DNA of 26,802 nucleotides from CAZYVD01 sp964651045 (GTDB lineage: Bacteria; Zhuqueibacterota; QNDG01; DSAB01), in the NCBI GenBank assembly GCA_964651045.1, contig CAZYVD010000035.1, positions 1-26,802 of the forward strand, in the 5' to 3' direction. How positions within the stretch are numbered: the first letter of the stretch is position 1; each line of letters opens with the position of its first letter. Positions 1-9,958 of this stretch are shown in pieces. The notes beneath the pieces were generated by a model, which did no database searches, had not been told where the DNA came from, and worked only from the letters and a program-made list of their open reading frames with translations. The position numbers and the translations under genes are program-made.

Positions 1-30
1 AATTTTTGCATCGATAAATATTTTTATTAC

Positions 31-59
31 TTGACAATTACAAAACATATTTTTAAAGT
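31..59 (+). promoter_or_regulatory. possible sigma70-type promoter before the CsgG-like cluster
   Basis: A perfect TTGACA (31-36) is followed after 17 nt by TAAAGT (54-59), which matches the -10 consensus at four of six positions. A second -10-like TATGAT lies at 59-64, but its spacing of 22 nt is too long. The initiation region would lie just upstream of the first gene at 91/106. This is a consensus match only, and the sigma factors of this lineage may prefer other motifs. Confidence 0.35.
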
Positions 60-90
60 ATGATATAGTGCTATGAGCCACAGACAATAA

Positions 91-807
91 ATGAGAGCCG
101 AAGAGATGTGCAGAAAAATTTTTATATCGGTTGCTGTTCTTTTTTTACTCCAAAAAATTTATGTGCCTTTGCTGGCAGATGAGAAGACAGTGGCAGTACT
201 CGATTTTGATAACAACAGTATTCTTAATCCGCAGCAGTATCAACCCCTCTCAGGAGGTCTTGCAGAGATAATGATAACAGAGCTGGGCAGAGTTAAATCG
301 TTGAGGATAGTAGAGCGGCGCAGGATAAAAACGATTATTGATGAGATCAAGGCAAACCAGTCGGGACTGGTTGAGGGGAGCTCTTTCAAGGCTGGCAGGA
401 TGCTTGGTGCAGACTATTTGCTGTTTGGAAGTTATATGGTCAACCTTAATAAGAAGATACGTATTGATGTTCGTGTTGTAGATGTTGAGACAGGGCTGAC
501 CATAAAGAGTGAAGAGGTCACTGGTAAACCGGATCAAATCATATCCCTTGTCAGGAAACTCGGGAAGAGGTTATTAAAAGGGCTGGATATAAGAATCTCC
601 AGAAAAGAAGAAAAGATTCTAAATGAATCGAAGAAGATAAATATGAAGGCAGTTGTTCTCTTCTCCAAGGGAGTGAGGTTTGAAGATAGTGGAGATTTTG
701 AAAAGGCAGAGCAATTTTATGAGAGCGCCCTGAAGCTGGAACCAGATTTCTCACTCGCCAGCAAAAGAATTGAGATCGTTAGAGGAAAGAAGAAGTTGAA
801 AAATTAA
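91..807 (+). CDS. CsgG-like/TPR exported protein
   Basis: This 238-residue protein begins with a hydrophobic signal-like segment (residues about 8-28, no lipobox cysteine). A CsgG-like alpha/beta domain follows (about 32-175), seen as the strand 'KTVAVLDFDNNS', then 'GLAEIMITEL..V..L.IVERRRI', then 'GRMLGADYLLFGSY'. A single TPR-like helix pair closes the protein (about 185-230, 'AVVLFSKGVRFEDSGDFEKA'). CsgG-family proteins form outer-membrane export pores or periplasmic accessory assemblies. Without a lipid anchor this one is more likely a periplasmic partner. It is paralogous to the lipoprotein encoded 36 nt downstream, with the same order of conserved blocks. The ATG at 106 (residue 6), with GAGAG about 8 nt upstream, is an equally good or better start. 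The family assignment is confident; the role is inferred. Confidence 0.85.
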   Translation: MRAEEMCRKIFISVAVLFLLQKIYVPLLADEKTVAVLDFDNNSILNPQQYQPLSGGLAEIMITELGRVKSLRIVERRRIKTIIDEIKANQSGLVEGSSFKAGRMLGADYLLFGSYMVNLNKKIRIDVRVVDVETGLTIKSEEVTGKPDQIISLVRKLGKRLLKGLDIRISRKEEKILNESKKINMKAVVLFSKGVRFEDSGDFEKAEQFYESALKLEPDFSLASKRIEIVRGKKKLKN

Positions 808-843
808 CTTTCCCAAGATTTAAGCTGGGAGGAACTATTAGTC

Positions 844-2220
844 ATGAAAAAGATTCTTATTTATGTTTTTATGGTCTTGTTGATTATACTGTCGGGATGT
901 GCAACTTCGAAATATAGACCGGCTGAAAAATATCTGCTGAGAAGGGAATATAATAAGGCACTGCGTCATTATCTTCATATTTTAGAGCCGCATGTTCGTG
1001 ATGGAAAACCATATATATATTATGATAAAGAGGCAGTAACAGGTATTGGAATGGTTTACTGGCACATGGGTAGATATGAGACCGCAGAGAAAATATTGAA
1101 AATGGTTGTAAATAAAAATCCTGAATATGGAAAGGCGAGATACTATCTCGGAATATCGCTTGAGGAGCTTGGAAGGATTAAAGAAGCTATTGATGTCTAT
1201 AAAGAGTATTTTCGAGTTCCAGAGAGAGATCCTTTTCGTCAGATCTTGATGGGAAGACTCGATTGGGTAGTGAGGATGGAGGTATCGCGTGAGATTCAGC
1301 TTGCAATCAAGGATGAATCCAGATTAGATGTAGCGGCATTCCCTGAAAAGAGTGTAGCAGTGCTCTATTTTCTAAATCTGAGTGATGATCCTAAATGGCA
1401 GCCGCTTCAAAAAGGATTGGCGGAGATGATGATAACCGACCTCTCAAAGGTTGATGAGCTTGATGTTGTAGAGCGTATCCGTTTGAATTCATTAATGGAT
1501 GAGATAAAACTCGGAATGACAGGGCTTATTGATGAGAACAACATGCCGAGAGTGGGTAAATTACTCGGTGCCAGGTATCTGGTAAAGGGTTCATATCTTG
1601 TTATGCCCGACCTGAGGATGACTCTGGATGCAGGAATTTATGAAACAAAGAATGTCTTTGTTCCGACAACTACAAATTTTGAAGGCAACCTCAACCGACT
1701 GTTTCGCATGGAGAAGGAGCTTGTATTGAGGATTTTTGATTATTTTGATATTAAGCTCTCTCCCCAGTTGAGGGAGGAGATATTGAAGATCCCTACAGAG
1801 GACATGATGGCATTTATGAAGTATTGCCAGGGACTGGATGCGATGGACAGAGGAGATTTCAGTAGCGCATACAAACTGTTCAGGGAGGCGGTCAAGATAG
1901 ATGGAAATTTTACTCAGGCAAGGGATAAGTTAATGTCTCCCAAACTCTGGCAGGCCACTCACAGCACAAGTACTACACGTATGAACCGTGAAGTGGCTCG
2001 AATAATAAGGGAGATGCCGAGGGGAGGTTTGGCCAGGATGGAGATGAGGCCCGATCTGGTAAGTTCATGGAATAGGCTCCAGTGGATGGGACGTTTTCAA
2101 AACGCAGGATTCATACCAGGAAGGGGAAGCAGAAAGTCTTTTAATGAGGCCGAGAGAAATGCGATTTTGCTTCCCAAAATATTGGGTACACCCATAAAGC
2201 CTGATCTGAACAAAAAATAG
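844..2220 (+). CDS. TPR/CsgG-like outer-membrane lipoprotein
   Basis: This 458-residue protein has a classic lipoprotein signal: a hydrophobic stretch ending in the lipobox LSGC, with Cys19 as the lipidated residue. Residues about 25-140 form TPR-like helices (ending '...ARYYLGISLEELGRIKEAIDVY'). A CsgG-like domain follows at about 170-300, with 'KSVAVLYFLNLSDD', 'GLAEMMITDLSKV..LDVVERIRL' and 'GKLLGARYLVKGSYLV'. Another TPR pair is at about 320-360, and the C-terminal tail is basic. It is a rearranged paralogue of the preceding protein, since TPRs lie on both sides of the CsgG-like part. GGAGG lies about 11 nt before the ATG, and CCCA upstream can pair weakly with it. The next gene starts 22 nt downstream, so co-transcription is likely. 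A role in outer-membrane export or assembly of the giant protein encoded next is inference from context. Confidence 0.88.
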   Translation: MKKILIYVFMVLLIILSGCATSKYRPAEKYLLRREYNKALRHYLHILEPHVRDGKPYIYYDKEAVTGIGMVYWHMGRYETAEKILKMVVNKNPEYGKARYYLGISLEELGRIKEAIDVYKEYFRVPERDPFRQILMGRLDWVVRMEVSREIQLAIKDESRLDVAAFPEKSVAVLYFLNLSDDPKWQPLQKGLAEMMITDLSKVDELDVVERIRLNSLMDEIKLGMTGLIDENNMPRVGKLLGARYLVKGSYLVMPDLRMTLDAGIYETKNVFVPTTTNFEGNLNRLFRMEKELVLRIFDYFDIKLSPQLREEILKIPTEDMMAFMKYCQGLDAMDRGDFSSAYKLFREAVKIDGNFTQARDKLMSPKLWQATHSTSTTRMNREVARIIREMPRGGLARMEMRPDLVSSWNRLQWMGRFQNAGFIPGRGSRKSFNEAERNAILLPKILGTPIKPDLNKK

Positions 2221-2242
2221 TACGATTCAGGAGAGATACAAG

Positions 2243-5200
2243 ATGCGAAAGTTTGTTATAGCAATATTATTTATCTGTATGCAATACCCTCTGGCGGCGC
2301 AGAGTTCAAGAATACAGAGACTCGGAAGATGGGCTGAAGGAGAGTGCAATGCCGTATTTAGGAGGGGGGGATTTACATTCGTGGGTAGTGGGGGTTATTT
2401 AGAGGTCTACGGCGGATCATACAACAAGTTGGATGAGATACTTCTTCCGGGTCCTGTTGAAGACATATGGGTTCAGAGTGATATGACACATATCTATGTG
2501 GCGTGTGGGAAGATGGGATTGAGGGTTGTATATTTCGACTTTGATAATTCTGATCTTGTACAGGTAATAGGTGAGGGAGATACCCAGGGATATGCCAGTG
2601 GTGTAATGCAGTATGGAAATTATGCCTATGTTGCTGATGGTAGTGGTGGAATCGTAATATTCGATATTGGCCTGCCATCGAGTCCCTTCAAGACGGGATC
2701 AAGAGTGCTTGATGGTTATGCAAGGGATATTTATGTTGCCAACGATACAACAGCCCTGATAGCAGCAGATTCTGCAGGGCTCTACTCACTCGACATTTCC
2801 AACAAATCCAATCCATTGGTTTATGACAGGATGAATTTTTCGCTTCCATTCATTGGATATGATACTACAAAATACAAACCAATAACATATAATGTATTGA
2901 TCAGAGATACGGTGGCCTATGTTGCCACAGGATGGGGTGGAATGCGGTCGATATCAGTAAAAGATCCAGCGAATCTATTGGAGCTTGGACTGTGGGTAGA
3001 TACCTCTCCAGTGGAAGTAATGGATGTGTTTGAGACTGGGGGATATTGTTATCTGGCTTGTGGTGAGAAGGGTCTTTATGCCCCAATCAAGGTTAGTGAT
3101 CCATACAACATGACAGGACCTACTCGTCTGCCTCTCGACACAGAAGGAATAACAAACGCGGTTTCAGTAAACAATGATACGGCCTTTATTGCAGATGGCT
3201 ACAACGGCCATTTGCTGGCAGATGTAAGATTACTGTATCAACCGACAATTATAGATTCGTTTGAGACCGCTCACATCACATACGATGTTGTTGTTGAGAA
3301 TAATTATGGATATGTTGCGGCAGGAATAGCAGGGGTGAAGCTGTTCAATTTAGATTTTTCTCAATCAAGGGACGATACGCTTCATTTGACCGTTACTCAG
3401 GGTTATGACACGCCTGGAGAGGCGCGTGGAATAACAAAGGATGTAAATTATCTCTATATTGCAGATGGTTCAAAAGGGATGTCGGTGATAAACCTTGCCC
3501 AGCAGACAATATATGGTCCTTACCTTTCCGATCTTGACACCTGTTATGATGTATATGTATCAGGAAGCTTTGCCTATCTTGCATGTGGAAGAGACGGGCT
3601 GAGGATTCTTAATGTGAGTACACTGCCAACGGTGAGTGAGGCCTGGAGTGATACAACCTATCTAAAGAATGCAAAGGCGGTCAAGGTAATTGGCGATATG
3701 ATATATGTTGCGGATTCTTCAGGAGCTTATGTATACAAGGCTACAGGCCTTCCGAGCAATATAACAAATCTTACACTGCTCTACTCTCTTTCGACAGATA
3801 AAGAGGTTCTCGGAATAGATGCCGTTGGAGACTCGGTGTTTATTGCAAACAGCGAAAATGGATTCTTGATATGGAGAGTTTCAACCGGCGAGGTGATGAG
3901 CATTTTAACTGGAGGGAAATGTACAGACATTCATGTAGAGGGAAGAACAATATATATATCCGATACTGAAGTCGGATTGGGTGTATATGATATTTCGAGG
4001 CCTGACTCTCCGCCTGATTTAATAGAATTTTATCCAACAGGAGACGATACAAAAAGACTCGATATCTCGGGATCTACTGTTTGTATAGCCGATGGTAAGG
4101 ATGGACTCTATGTTGTTAAGAGCGAGATAAAGCCTGAGATAGTAGTGGATCAGGACATGCTGGAATTTGGTCCTGTTCCACTTGGAAAGAGTCGTCCGAT
4201 GGTCATCTGGATCAGAAACAGAGGAACAACACTGCTCGAGGGTGAGATATCGGTGCCTGCAAGATATGCCGGCGAGTTTCATTTCACTCCGAAAAAGTTT
4301 GAAATACCGCCCAACGATACATTAAAGATAGATGTTAATTTTGAGATGATCTATCCCTATCCAGAAGATGTTCCAACTACTACGACTGCATCAATAACAA
4401 GTAACGATCCTGATGATCCATTAAAGACCCTGACATTTCAATGGCGTCGTGGAGATGTGATGGGTGAGGGGCAATACGAAAGTGATGAATTGACGATTGG
4501 ATTGTGGCATTTCAACGAAACAGGTGGTACTGTAATAGAGGATGCTTCTGCAAATGAGCTTGACGGCCAGATCAATGGGGATCCACAGAGGACTGGTTCA
4601 AAAGATGGATTTGGAAATTGCATCTCGTTTGATGGTACAGGAGACTGGATCGGTATTCCCTACAATTCCCTTTTCAATGTTTGTAATCGTCCGTTCACAA
4701 TTGAGCTGTGGTTCAACATGAGCAATAAACCGGATGACAACAGATATTATATCCTGGCCAGAAGGGGAAATGGAAACACCAGACAATTTGAACTCGCAAT
4801 GGGGGACAATGAAGGACTGATAGCCAGTGTATGGGATTCTCTTGGCGTGGAACATGAGATAATTACAGGATCAATCGATGAACTGAACACAGATCAGTGG
4901 TATCATGTGGCTCTGACGTGGGACACAGATTCGATCCGTCTCTATTTAAACAGTGTTCTTCGGGCAAGCAAATCTGTAAAGGGTAAGCTCAGATTTGAAG
5001 ATACAGAGCCTTTGGCCATTGGTACAAACTCCCTTGGTGGAACAAATGTCTCTTTCAGGGGAATGATAGATGAAGTTCGTTTCTCTAATGTAGCAAGGCA
5101 GACATGGGAGATGAATGTCAATCGATCTCATCTTATAGTCAATACTGATCAGATAAAATTTGAAGATGTGCTGCATGGATTTACAAGAAAACTGCCACTT

Positions 5201-8200
5201 GTGATTCGTAATGGTGGAGAAGATCTTCTGGAGATAGACAGCATATCTGTCGATTCTCCTGAAAGCAGTCTGATAGGCTTAACATTTTCCACAAAATTCT
5301 CTTTAGCCCAGGGAAAGGATTCTACTCTCTTTGTTTCATTTTCACCAACTGATGAGGTAACAATCTCACAGGGAAGTAAGCTCATTATTTACAGCAGTGA
5401 TCCGACATTTCCTGATTACCAGATTCCCATAAGTGGTAAGGGTATTGAATCACTGCCGGCCGGTCCCTATGTTTCTGACTATTATACACTTGGACTTTAC
5501 CATTTCGAGGAGTCCGGTGGACAGACGATTGCCGATGGTTCAGGACACGGAATGCATGGATACTGGACCGGAGTCAGTCGACCTGTTGGCAAATTCAGTG
5601 GATCCCTCCTGTTTGACGGATATGACGATATATGTGTAATCACTCCCGATTCGACTCATGAGTTGGGTCCAAAATGGAATGGATTCACTGTTGAGGGATG
5701 GTTGAACATACAGACCATTCCTGCTGGAACAAGCATAATTATGAGAAGAAAAGGTGATAGCGGTTCTCAGTTCGATTTAAGGCTTGTTGGGAGTACGATT
5801 GTTGGAGAAATATACAATACAGAAAACACACCATTCTCTGTTACGAGCGGTTCTATGGGAGCATTGCAGGCAAGTAAATGGTATCATATTGCTCTTGTTC
5901 TTGATAATAAGATAGTGAGACTATTTATAAATGGAAATGAAGTAGATTCTACTCAATTTTCTGGTGATATGGCAGGAAAGTTTGCCAGTAGTGCTGTCGA
6001 TACCCTGTCTATAATAATCGGCCGGGATTGGCAGAGCAACTATCCGTTTCACGGGATGATGGATGAATTGAGAATCTCAGATATTGGCAGGCAGAAGTGG
6101 GAGTTCAATGTAAAATTGGCAAGAATTAGTGTCGATTCCACAAGCATAAATTTTGGCAAAGTACTTTCTGGCAAAGAGAGGAATTTGAAACTATGGGTAA
6201 GTAATCCCGGGATAGATGTACTTGAGGTATACAATGTTGTCTCAACCAACACATCTATCTTCAATCCTAATATTACAAGTTTCAGTGTACAGCCCAAGGA
6301 CAGTCAGCTTGTGAAGGTAAAGTTTACATCTACAGATACGCTCGAGCATACAGAGCAGCTTCTCTTCAATACCAACGACCCATCCTGGTCTGGTGCCGAT
6401 TTTCCTGTATTTTTAAAGGGCAGAGGAATCGGATCAAAGAAGTGGGGTGAATATGAATCTGATATTTTTACAGGCATACTCTACCATTTCAACGAAGGAA
6501 GCGGTGAAAGTGCGGTAGATTCTTCTGGTATGGGAAGAGATGGAATACTTCATAACAGTATGGTCTGGTCAGATACTGGTAGATTTGGAGGAAGCATCTG
6601 TTTTGATGGTCAGAACGACTGGATCGAAATTCCTGAAGATCCACTACAAGGCCTTTCACATTCTGATTTTACTTTTGAGATGTGGTTCTTGATGCTCTCT
6701 CTTCCTGCCGACTCCTGTACACTTGTTCAATGGGGTGATGTGGACAGCTCAAAAATAAGGCTGATACTGGACAGTTCGGATGGAATAAAATGCAGTGTAT
6801 GGAACAGTTCAGGGGTTAAACATACACTATTCAGGGATAATTTTATCGATTCAATGAACATCAATCAGTGGTACCATGTTGCCATCTCCAATGATGGTGA
6901 ATATTTAAGGCTTCTTTTAAACAACTCTGTGCTTGATTCTGTTTTATGGCAGGGGAGATTGAATCTCGATGAGAAGAAGTTTTTCACACTCGGCGACAGC
7001 TCCTCTACTGCGGATCATTTTCATGGATTGATAGACGAATTTAGAGTCTCAAGGATATCCCGAATGAACTGGGAATACAATGTACTGCCTCCTGATATGG
7101 ATATTGACAAAGAGGAGTTGAATTTTGCTACAGTATTTAAGGGTCAGTCTCGACCAATGACATTTATGATAACCAACAATGGAGATCAAGATCTGTTTAT
7201 AAAAATGGAAGAGTCTGGTGATCAGGCAAATGTATTCTCGATTCAGGATTGCCCATCGAGCTTCAGACTCCCGCGGCTGAAGAGCAGAGAAATTACTGTC
7301 ATTTTTTCGCCCACTGTTTCTGATACTACATACAGCGGAAAAATAACCATAATAACCAATGATAGTGACAACGACACTGTTGTTGTGAATCTGGAGGGAA
7401 GCAGCACAGAATCCAAAACCATGGATCGGTATTCGAGCGATGTTCATACAGTGACTCTCTTCCATTTTGATGAAACGGGTGGCAGCGATACGGTAGCGGT
7501 TGATTCTTCTGGAGGCAATCACTCTGCGATTCTGCATGGAGGCATAGAGTGGTGCAAGGGGTTCTTTGGCGGGGGACTGAGTCTCGACGGTAAAGATGAT
7601 TGGATAGAGGTTGAGTTTGACCAGAGCCTTATGTTTGACATGACTTCTCAGAGCTATACGATTGAATGTTACTTCCGTACAGACACTGTTGATCAGTCTC
7701 TTGTTTCTATGGGAATAGACGATGTAAGCCATACGGTTAACTACAGAATTTCCATAAACAATGAAGGACATATCGATGTAGCAGGATTCAGAAGTGGTGG
7801 CGTGCTGGTAAGTGATGGAAGCTGGCATCATCTGGCATTCATATATAATCACTATTCAAGGGAGGGACGGCTATATATTGATGGAATTCTTCAGTGGACA
7901 GAACCTTATACGTCTACATCAAAACAGTTTTATCAACGTGCTCTCATAATTGGGGCTGCAGAAAAAGATCTTGCTGGCAGATATAAGTATTTTAAGGGAT
8001 GTCTGGATGAGATAAGAATCTCAAGCATAGCCAGACAGCCGTGGGAATTCCAGATTGCAGAATACGATTTGAGCGTTTCGATGAATCCGGATCCTCCGCG
8101 CTTTGGAAAAGACCTTAATGTAAGTATTGGTATTCCTGCTGGAATGGATATAGATTTTAGTGATATAATTTTGAATTACAGGCCGAGCGGTTCTGACAGA

Positions 8201-9772
8201 TACCACAGCCTGACTGCAGAATATGTAAACGATACTACATATCAGGTTCAGATTCCTGGAGATTCTTTAAGACTCAGTGGGCTGGAGTACTATGTCAAGA
8301 TCATTTCTACTGCTGAAGATACGCTGACACAGCCAGTCATCGATCCAGAAAACAATCCAAATTCGAGTATCGTCAGGTTCGACAGTGTCATGACTGTACC
8401 TATAACTTTTAAACACAGACAGTTCAGGATGTTTTCGATTCCATTTCAGTTGGATTCAACAAAAGTAAAATATATTCTTGAGGATGACCTTGGATCATAT
8501 GATCCCTATATGTGGCGTCTCTTCTGGTTTCACAGAAGGGATACTGTTTACGTAGAATACAGTCCTAAGACAGAAGACTGGGGTGCTTTTGAGATTCTTC
8601 CTGGCAGATCGTTTTTTCTGATAACCCATTTGAATACTACATTTGACATAGAAAAATTTCAGACAGTATCAACAGATTCGAGCTTCAAGATGAGTATTGA
8701 TCCGGGCAGAGAAGATACGACCACGCTTAAGATAATCCCGGGGTGGAACATGATAGCAAATCCATTTAATTTTCCGATTAGCTGGAACGATTGTATAGTA
8801 TCCAGTGAGTCGATAACAACGCTCTACTATTTTAATGGTAAGGGGTTCGTAAAAGATTGGGACAGACTCGATCCATGGGAGGGATACTTCATATGCAACC
8901 AGGATACTGTTGCTGCATCACTGATAATACCACCAAAGAGAATGAGTGAAGAGGGCAGTAGTCCATGCAAGATCGCTAATGTAAAGGGCGGAACGCTATA
9001 CAACATGGGAAGTGATGAATGGGTATTTGAAATATCCGCAGAGGCAGGAGCGGCTGAAGATAGCCGTAATTTTATCGGTGTGAGGAAAGATTCACGAGAC
9101 GGATGGGATGGAAGGGATCATCCAGAGCCGCCTCCTGTTGGCGACTATGTTTCTCTATATTTCCCACATGATGAGTGGGAGCTACATTCAGGGAAATATA
9201 CTACAGACCTGAGAGATCCTGAAACTAAGGGTGAGTTGTGGAATTTTATAGTAAAATCCAACATCCCGAAGAAAGAGGTAGAGATAAAATGGACTCTATT
9301 CGGAGATCTTCCCAAAGGCTGGCAGGCATATATTTTTGATATTGATGAGGGCATCTCTAAGGATATGGGCAAGGAGAGTAAGATAGTATACAGAACGAGT
9401 AAAAAGAATCCAAACAACTACAGAAGGTTCAGAATCGTGGCAGGAACAGAGGAGTTTATAAGTAAAAACAGTGATGGAATATCACTTCAGCCTGTTGAGT
9501 TTAAGCTGCATCAGAACTATCCAAATCCTTTCAATGGAGAAACCTCGATATCATACAGTCTGCCAAAGAGGGGAAGGGCAGAGATAGTCATCTTCAACAT
9601 ACTTGGAAGACGAATAAGGGTTCTTTTGAATGAGATTCAGAAGGCAGGACATTATGTTGTAAAATGGGATGGAAAAGATGGATCTGGAAATCCTGTACCG
9701 AGCGGTGTCTATATATATCGACTCAAGACTGCAGGAAAGGTAGCCTCCAGAAAGATGGTAATAATCAAATAG
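2243..9772 (+). CDS. giant secreted LVIVD-propeller / 4x(ASH-LamG) protein with type IX sorting domain
   Basis: This 2509-residue protein starts with a signal peptide (residues 1-20, cleavage probably after 'PLAAQ'). Residues about 25-630 are degenerate propeller repeats of LVIVD type, with recurring '.AYVADG.GG..I.DI' and '.DIYV..'. Then come four alternating units of an ASH/choice-of-anchor-D-like Ig domain followed by a LamG/concanavalin-like domain. The LamG parts start near 749, 1081, 1411 and 1737 and carry '.L.HF.E..G....D.SG', '.FDG..D.I.IP' and '..DE.RIS...R..WE'. Residues about 1940-2400 hold an Ig-like part and a domain rich in 'PGWNMIANPFNFP'. The last 92 residues are a type IX sorting domain ('HQNYPNPFNGETSISYSLP', 'WDGKDGSGNPVPSGVYIYRL'). 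AGGAGAG lies 7 nt before the start. LamG domains commonly bind carbohydrate or protein ligands, so a cell-surface adhesin or matrix protein is inferred. Confidence 0.9.
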   Translation: MRKFVIAILFICMQYPLAAQSSRIQRLGRWAEGECNAVFRRGGFTFVGSGGYLEVYGGSYNKLDEILLPGPVEDIWVQSDMTHIYVACGKMGLRVVYFDFDNSDLVQVIGEGDTQGYASGVMQYGNYAYVADGSGGIVIFDIGLPSSPFKTGSRVLDGYARDIYVANDTTALIAADSAGLYSLDISNKSNPLVYDRMNFSLPFIGYDTTKYKPITYNVLIRDTVAYVATGWGGMRSISVKDPANLLELGLWVDTSPVEVMDVFETGGYCYLACGEKGLYAPIKVSDPYNMTGPTRLPLDTEGITNAVSVNNDTAFIADGYNGHLLADVRLLYQPTIIDSFETAHITYDVVVENNYGYVAAGIAGVKLFNLDFSQSRDDTLHLTVTQGYDTPGEARGITKDVNYLYIADGSKGMSVINLAQQTIYGPYLSDLDTCYDVYVSGSFAYLACGRDGLRILNVSTLPTVSEAWSDTTYLKNAKAVKVIGDMIYVADSSGAYVYKATGLPSNITNLTLLYSLSTDKEVLGIDAVGDSVFIANSENGFLIWRVSTGEVMSILTGGKCTDIHVEGRTIYISDTEVGLGVYDISRPDSPPDLIEFYPTGDDTKRLDISGSTVCIADGKDGLYVVKSEIKPEIVVDQDMLEFGPVPLGKSRPMVIWIRNRGTTLLEGEISVPARYAGEFHFTPKKFEIPPNDTLKIDVNFEMIYPYPEDVPTTTTASITSNDPDDPLKTLTFQWRRGDVMGEGQYESDELTIGLWHFNETGGTVIEDASANELDGQINGDPQRTGSKDGFGNCISFDGTGDWIGIPYNSLFNVCNRPFTIELWFNMSNKPDDNRYYILARRGNGNTRQFELAMGDNEGLIASVWDSLGVEHEIITGSIDELNTDQWYHVALTWDTDSIRLYLNSVLRASKSVKGKLRFEDTEPLAIGTNSLGGTNVSFRGMIDEVRFSNVARQTWEMNVNRSHLIVNTDQIKFEDVLHGFTRKLPLVIRNGGEDLLEIDSISVDSPESSLIGLTFSTKFSLAQGKDSTLFVSFSPTDEVTISQGSKLIIYSSDPTFPDYQIPISGKGIESLPAGPYVSDYYTLGLYHFEESGGQTIADGSGHGMHGYWTGVSRPVGKFSGSLLFDGYDDICVITPDSTHELGPKWNGFTVEGWLNIQTIPAGTSIIMRRKGDSGSQFDLRLVGSTIVGEIYNTENTPFSVTSGSMGALQASKWYHIALVLDNKIVRLFINGNEVDSTQFSGDMAGKFASSAVDTLSIIIGRDWQSNYPFHGMMDELRISDIGRQKWEFNVKLARISVDSTSINFGKVLSGKERNLKLWVSNPGIDVLEVYNVVSTNTSIFNPNITSFSVQPKDSQLVKVKFTSTDTLEHTEQLLFNTNDPSWSGADFPVFLKGRGIGSKKWGEYESDIFTGILYHFNEGSGESAVDSSGMGRDGILHNSMVWSDTGRFGGSICFDGQNDWIEIPEDPLQGLSHSDFTFEMWFLMLSLPADSCTLVQWGDVDSSKIRLILDSSDGIKCSVWNSSGVKHTLFRDNFIDSMNINQWYHVAISNDGEYLRLLLNNSVLDSVLWQGRLNLDEKKFFTLGDSSSTADHFHGLIDEFRVSRISRMNWEYNVLPPDMDIDKEELNFATVFKGQSRPMTFMITNNGDQDLFIKMEESGDQANVFSIQDCPSSFRLPRLKSREITVIFSPTVSDTTYSGKITIITNDSDNDTVVVNLEGSSTESKTMDRYSSDVHTVTLFHFDETGGSDTVAVDSSGGNHSAILHGGIEWCKGFFGGGLSLDGKDDWIEVEFDQSLMFDMTSQSYTIECYFRTDTVDQSLVSMGIDDVSHTVNYRISINNEGHIDVAGFRSGGVLVSDGSWHHLAFIYNHYSREGRLYIDGILQWTEPYTSTSKQFYQRALIIGAAEKDLAGRYKYFKGCLDEIRISSIARQPWEFQIAEYDLSVSMNPDPPRFGKDLNVSIGIPAGMDIDFSDIILNYRPSGSDRYHSLTAEYVNDTTYQVQIPGDSLRLSGLEYYVKIISTAEDTLTQPVIDPENNPNSSIVRFDSVMTVPITFKHRQFRMFSIPFQLDSTKVKYILEDDLGSYDPYMWRLFWFHRRDTVYVEYSPKTEDWGAFEILPGRSFFLITHLNTTFDIEKFQTVSTDSSFKMSIDPGREDTTTLKIIPGWNMIANPFNFPISWNDCIVSSESITTLYYFNGKGFVKDWDRLDPWEGYFICNQDTVAASLIIPPKRMSEEGSSPCKIANVKGGTLYNMGSDEWVFEISAEAGAAEDSRNFIGVRKDSRDGWDGRDHPEPPPVGDYVSLYFPHDEWELHSGKYTTDLRDPETKGELWNFIVKSNIPKKEVEIKWTLFGDLPKGWQAYIFDIDEGISKDMGKESKIVYRTSKKNPNNYRRFRIVAGTEEFISKNSDGISLQPVEFKLHQNYPNPFNGETSISYSLPKRGRAEIVIFNILGRRIRVLLNEIQKAGHYVVKWDGKDGSGNPVPSGVYIYRLKTAGKVASRKMVIIK

Positions 9773-9942
9773 TATCATATGACCATAGGAGAGCAAGGTA
9801 TTAATTAAACCCGAATTAACGGATAAGCAATGTTTCGTACTCAAACCTCATTCTATTTAGATGATGAAGAATAGCTATAAATCGATCTCTTATCCGTTAA
9901 ATCGGGTTAAAGATACAAAATTCATATGGTAATAATCAAATA
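9755..9942. repeat. 17-bp direct repeats enclosing an inverted-repeat element
   Basis: The 17-mer ATGGTAATAATCAAATA occurs exactly at 9755-9771, where it encodes the last residues of the giant protein, and again at 9926-9942, just before the next gene. Between them are inverted repeats at 9805-9827 and 9889-9910. The inner 12 nt (TTAACGGATAAG and its complement) are perfect, and the outer parts differ by one mismatch and one indel. The 61-nt loop (9828-9888) has no recognisable ORF. The arrangement resembles a small non-autonomous repeat element or a large regulatory stem-loop. It has no T-tract, so it is not a normal terminator. Confidence 0.6.
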
Positions 9943-9958
9943 ATCGATGGGGTATTTT

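Noticed and set aside
7049..7852. 267-codon minus-strand ORF inside the giant LamG gene
   Set aside because: It lies fully inside a well-supported modular protein frame, has no signal or recognisable domain, and is a shadow of codon bias on the other strand.
9805..9910. Inverted repeat as transcription terminator of the giant gene
   Set aside because: The loop is about 61 nt and there is no T-tract after the second arm.
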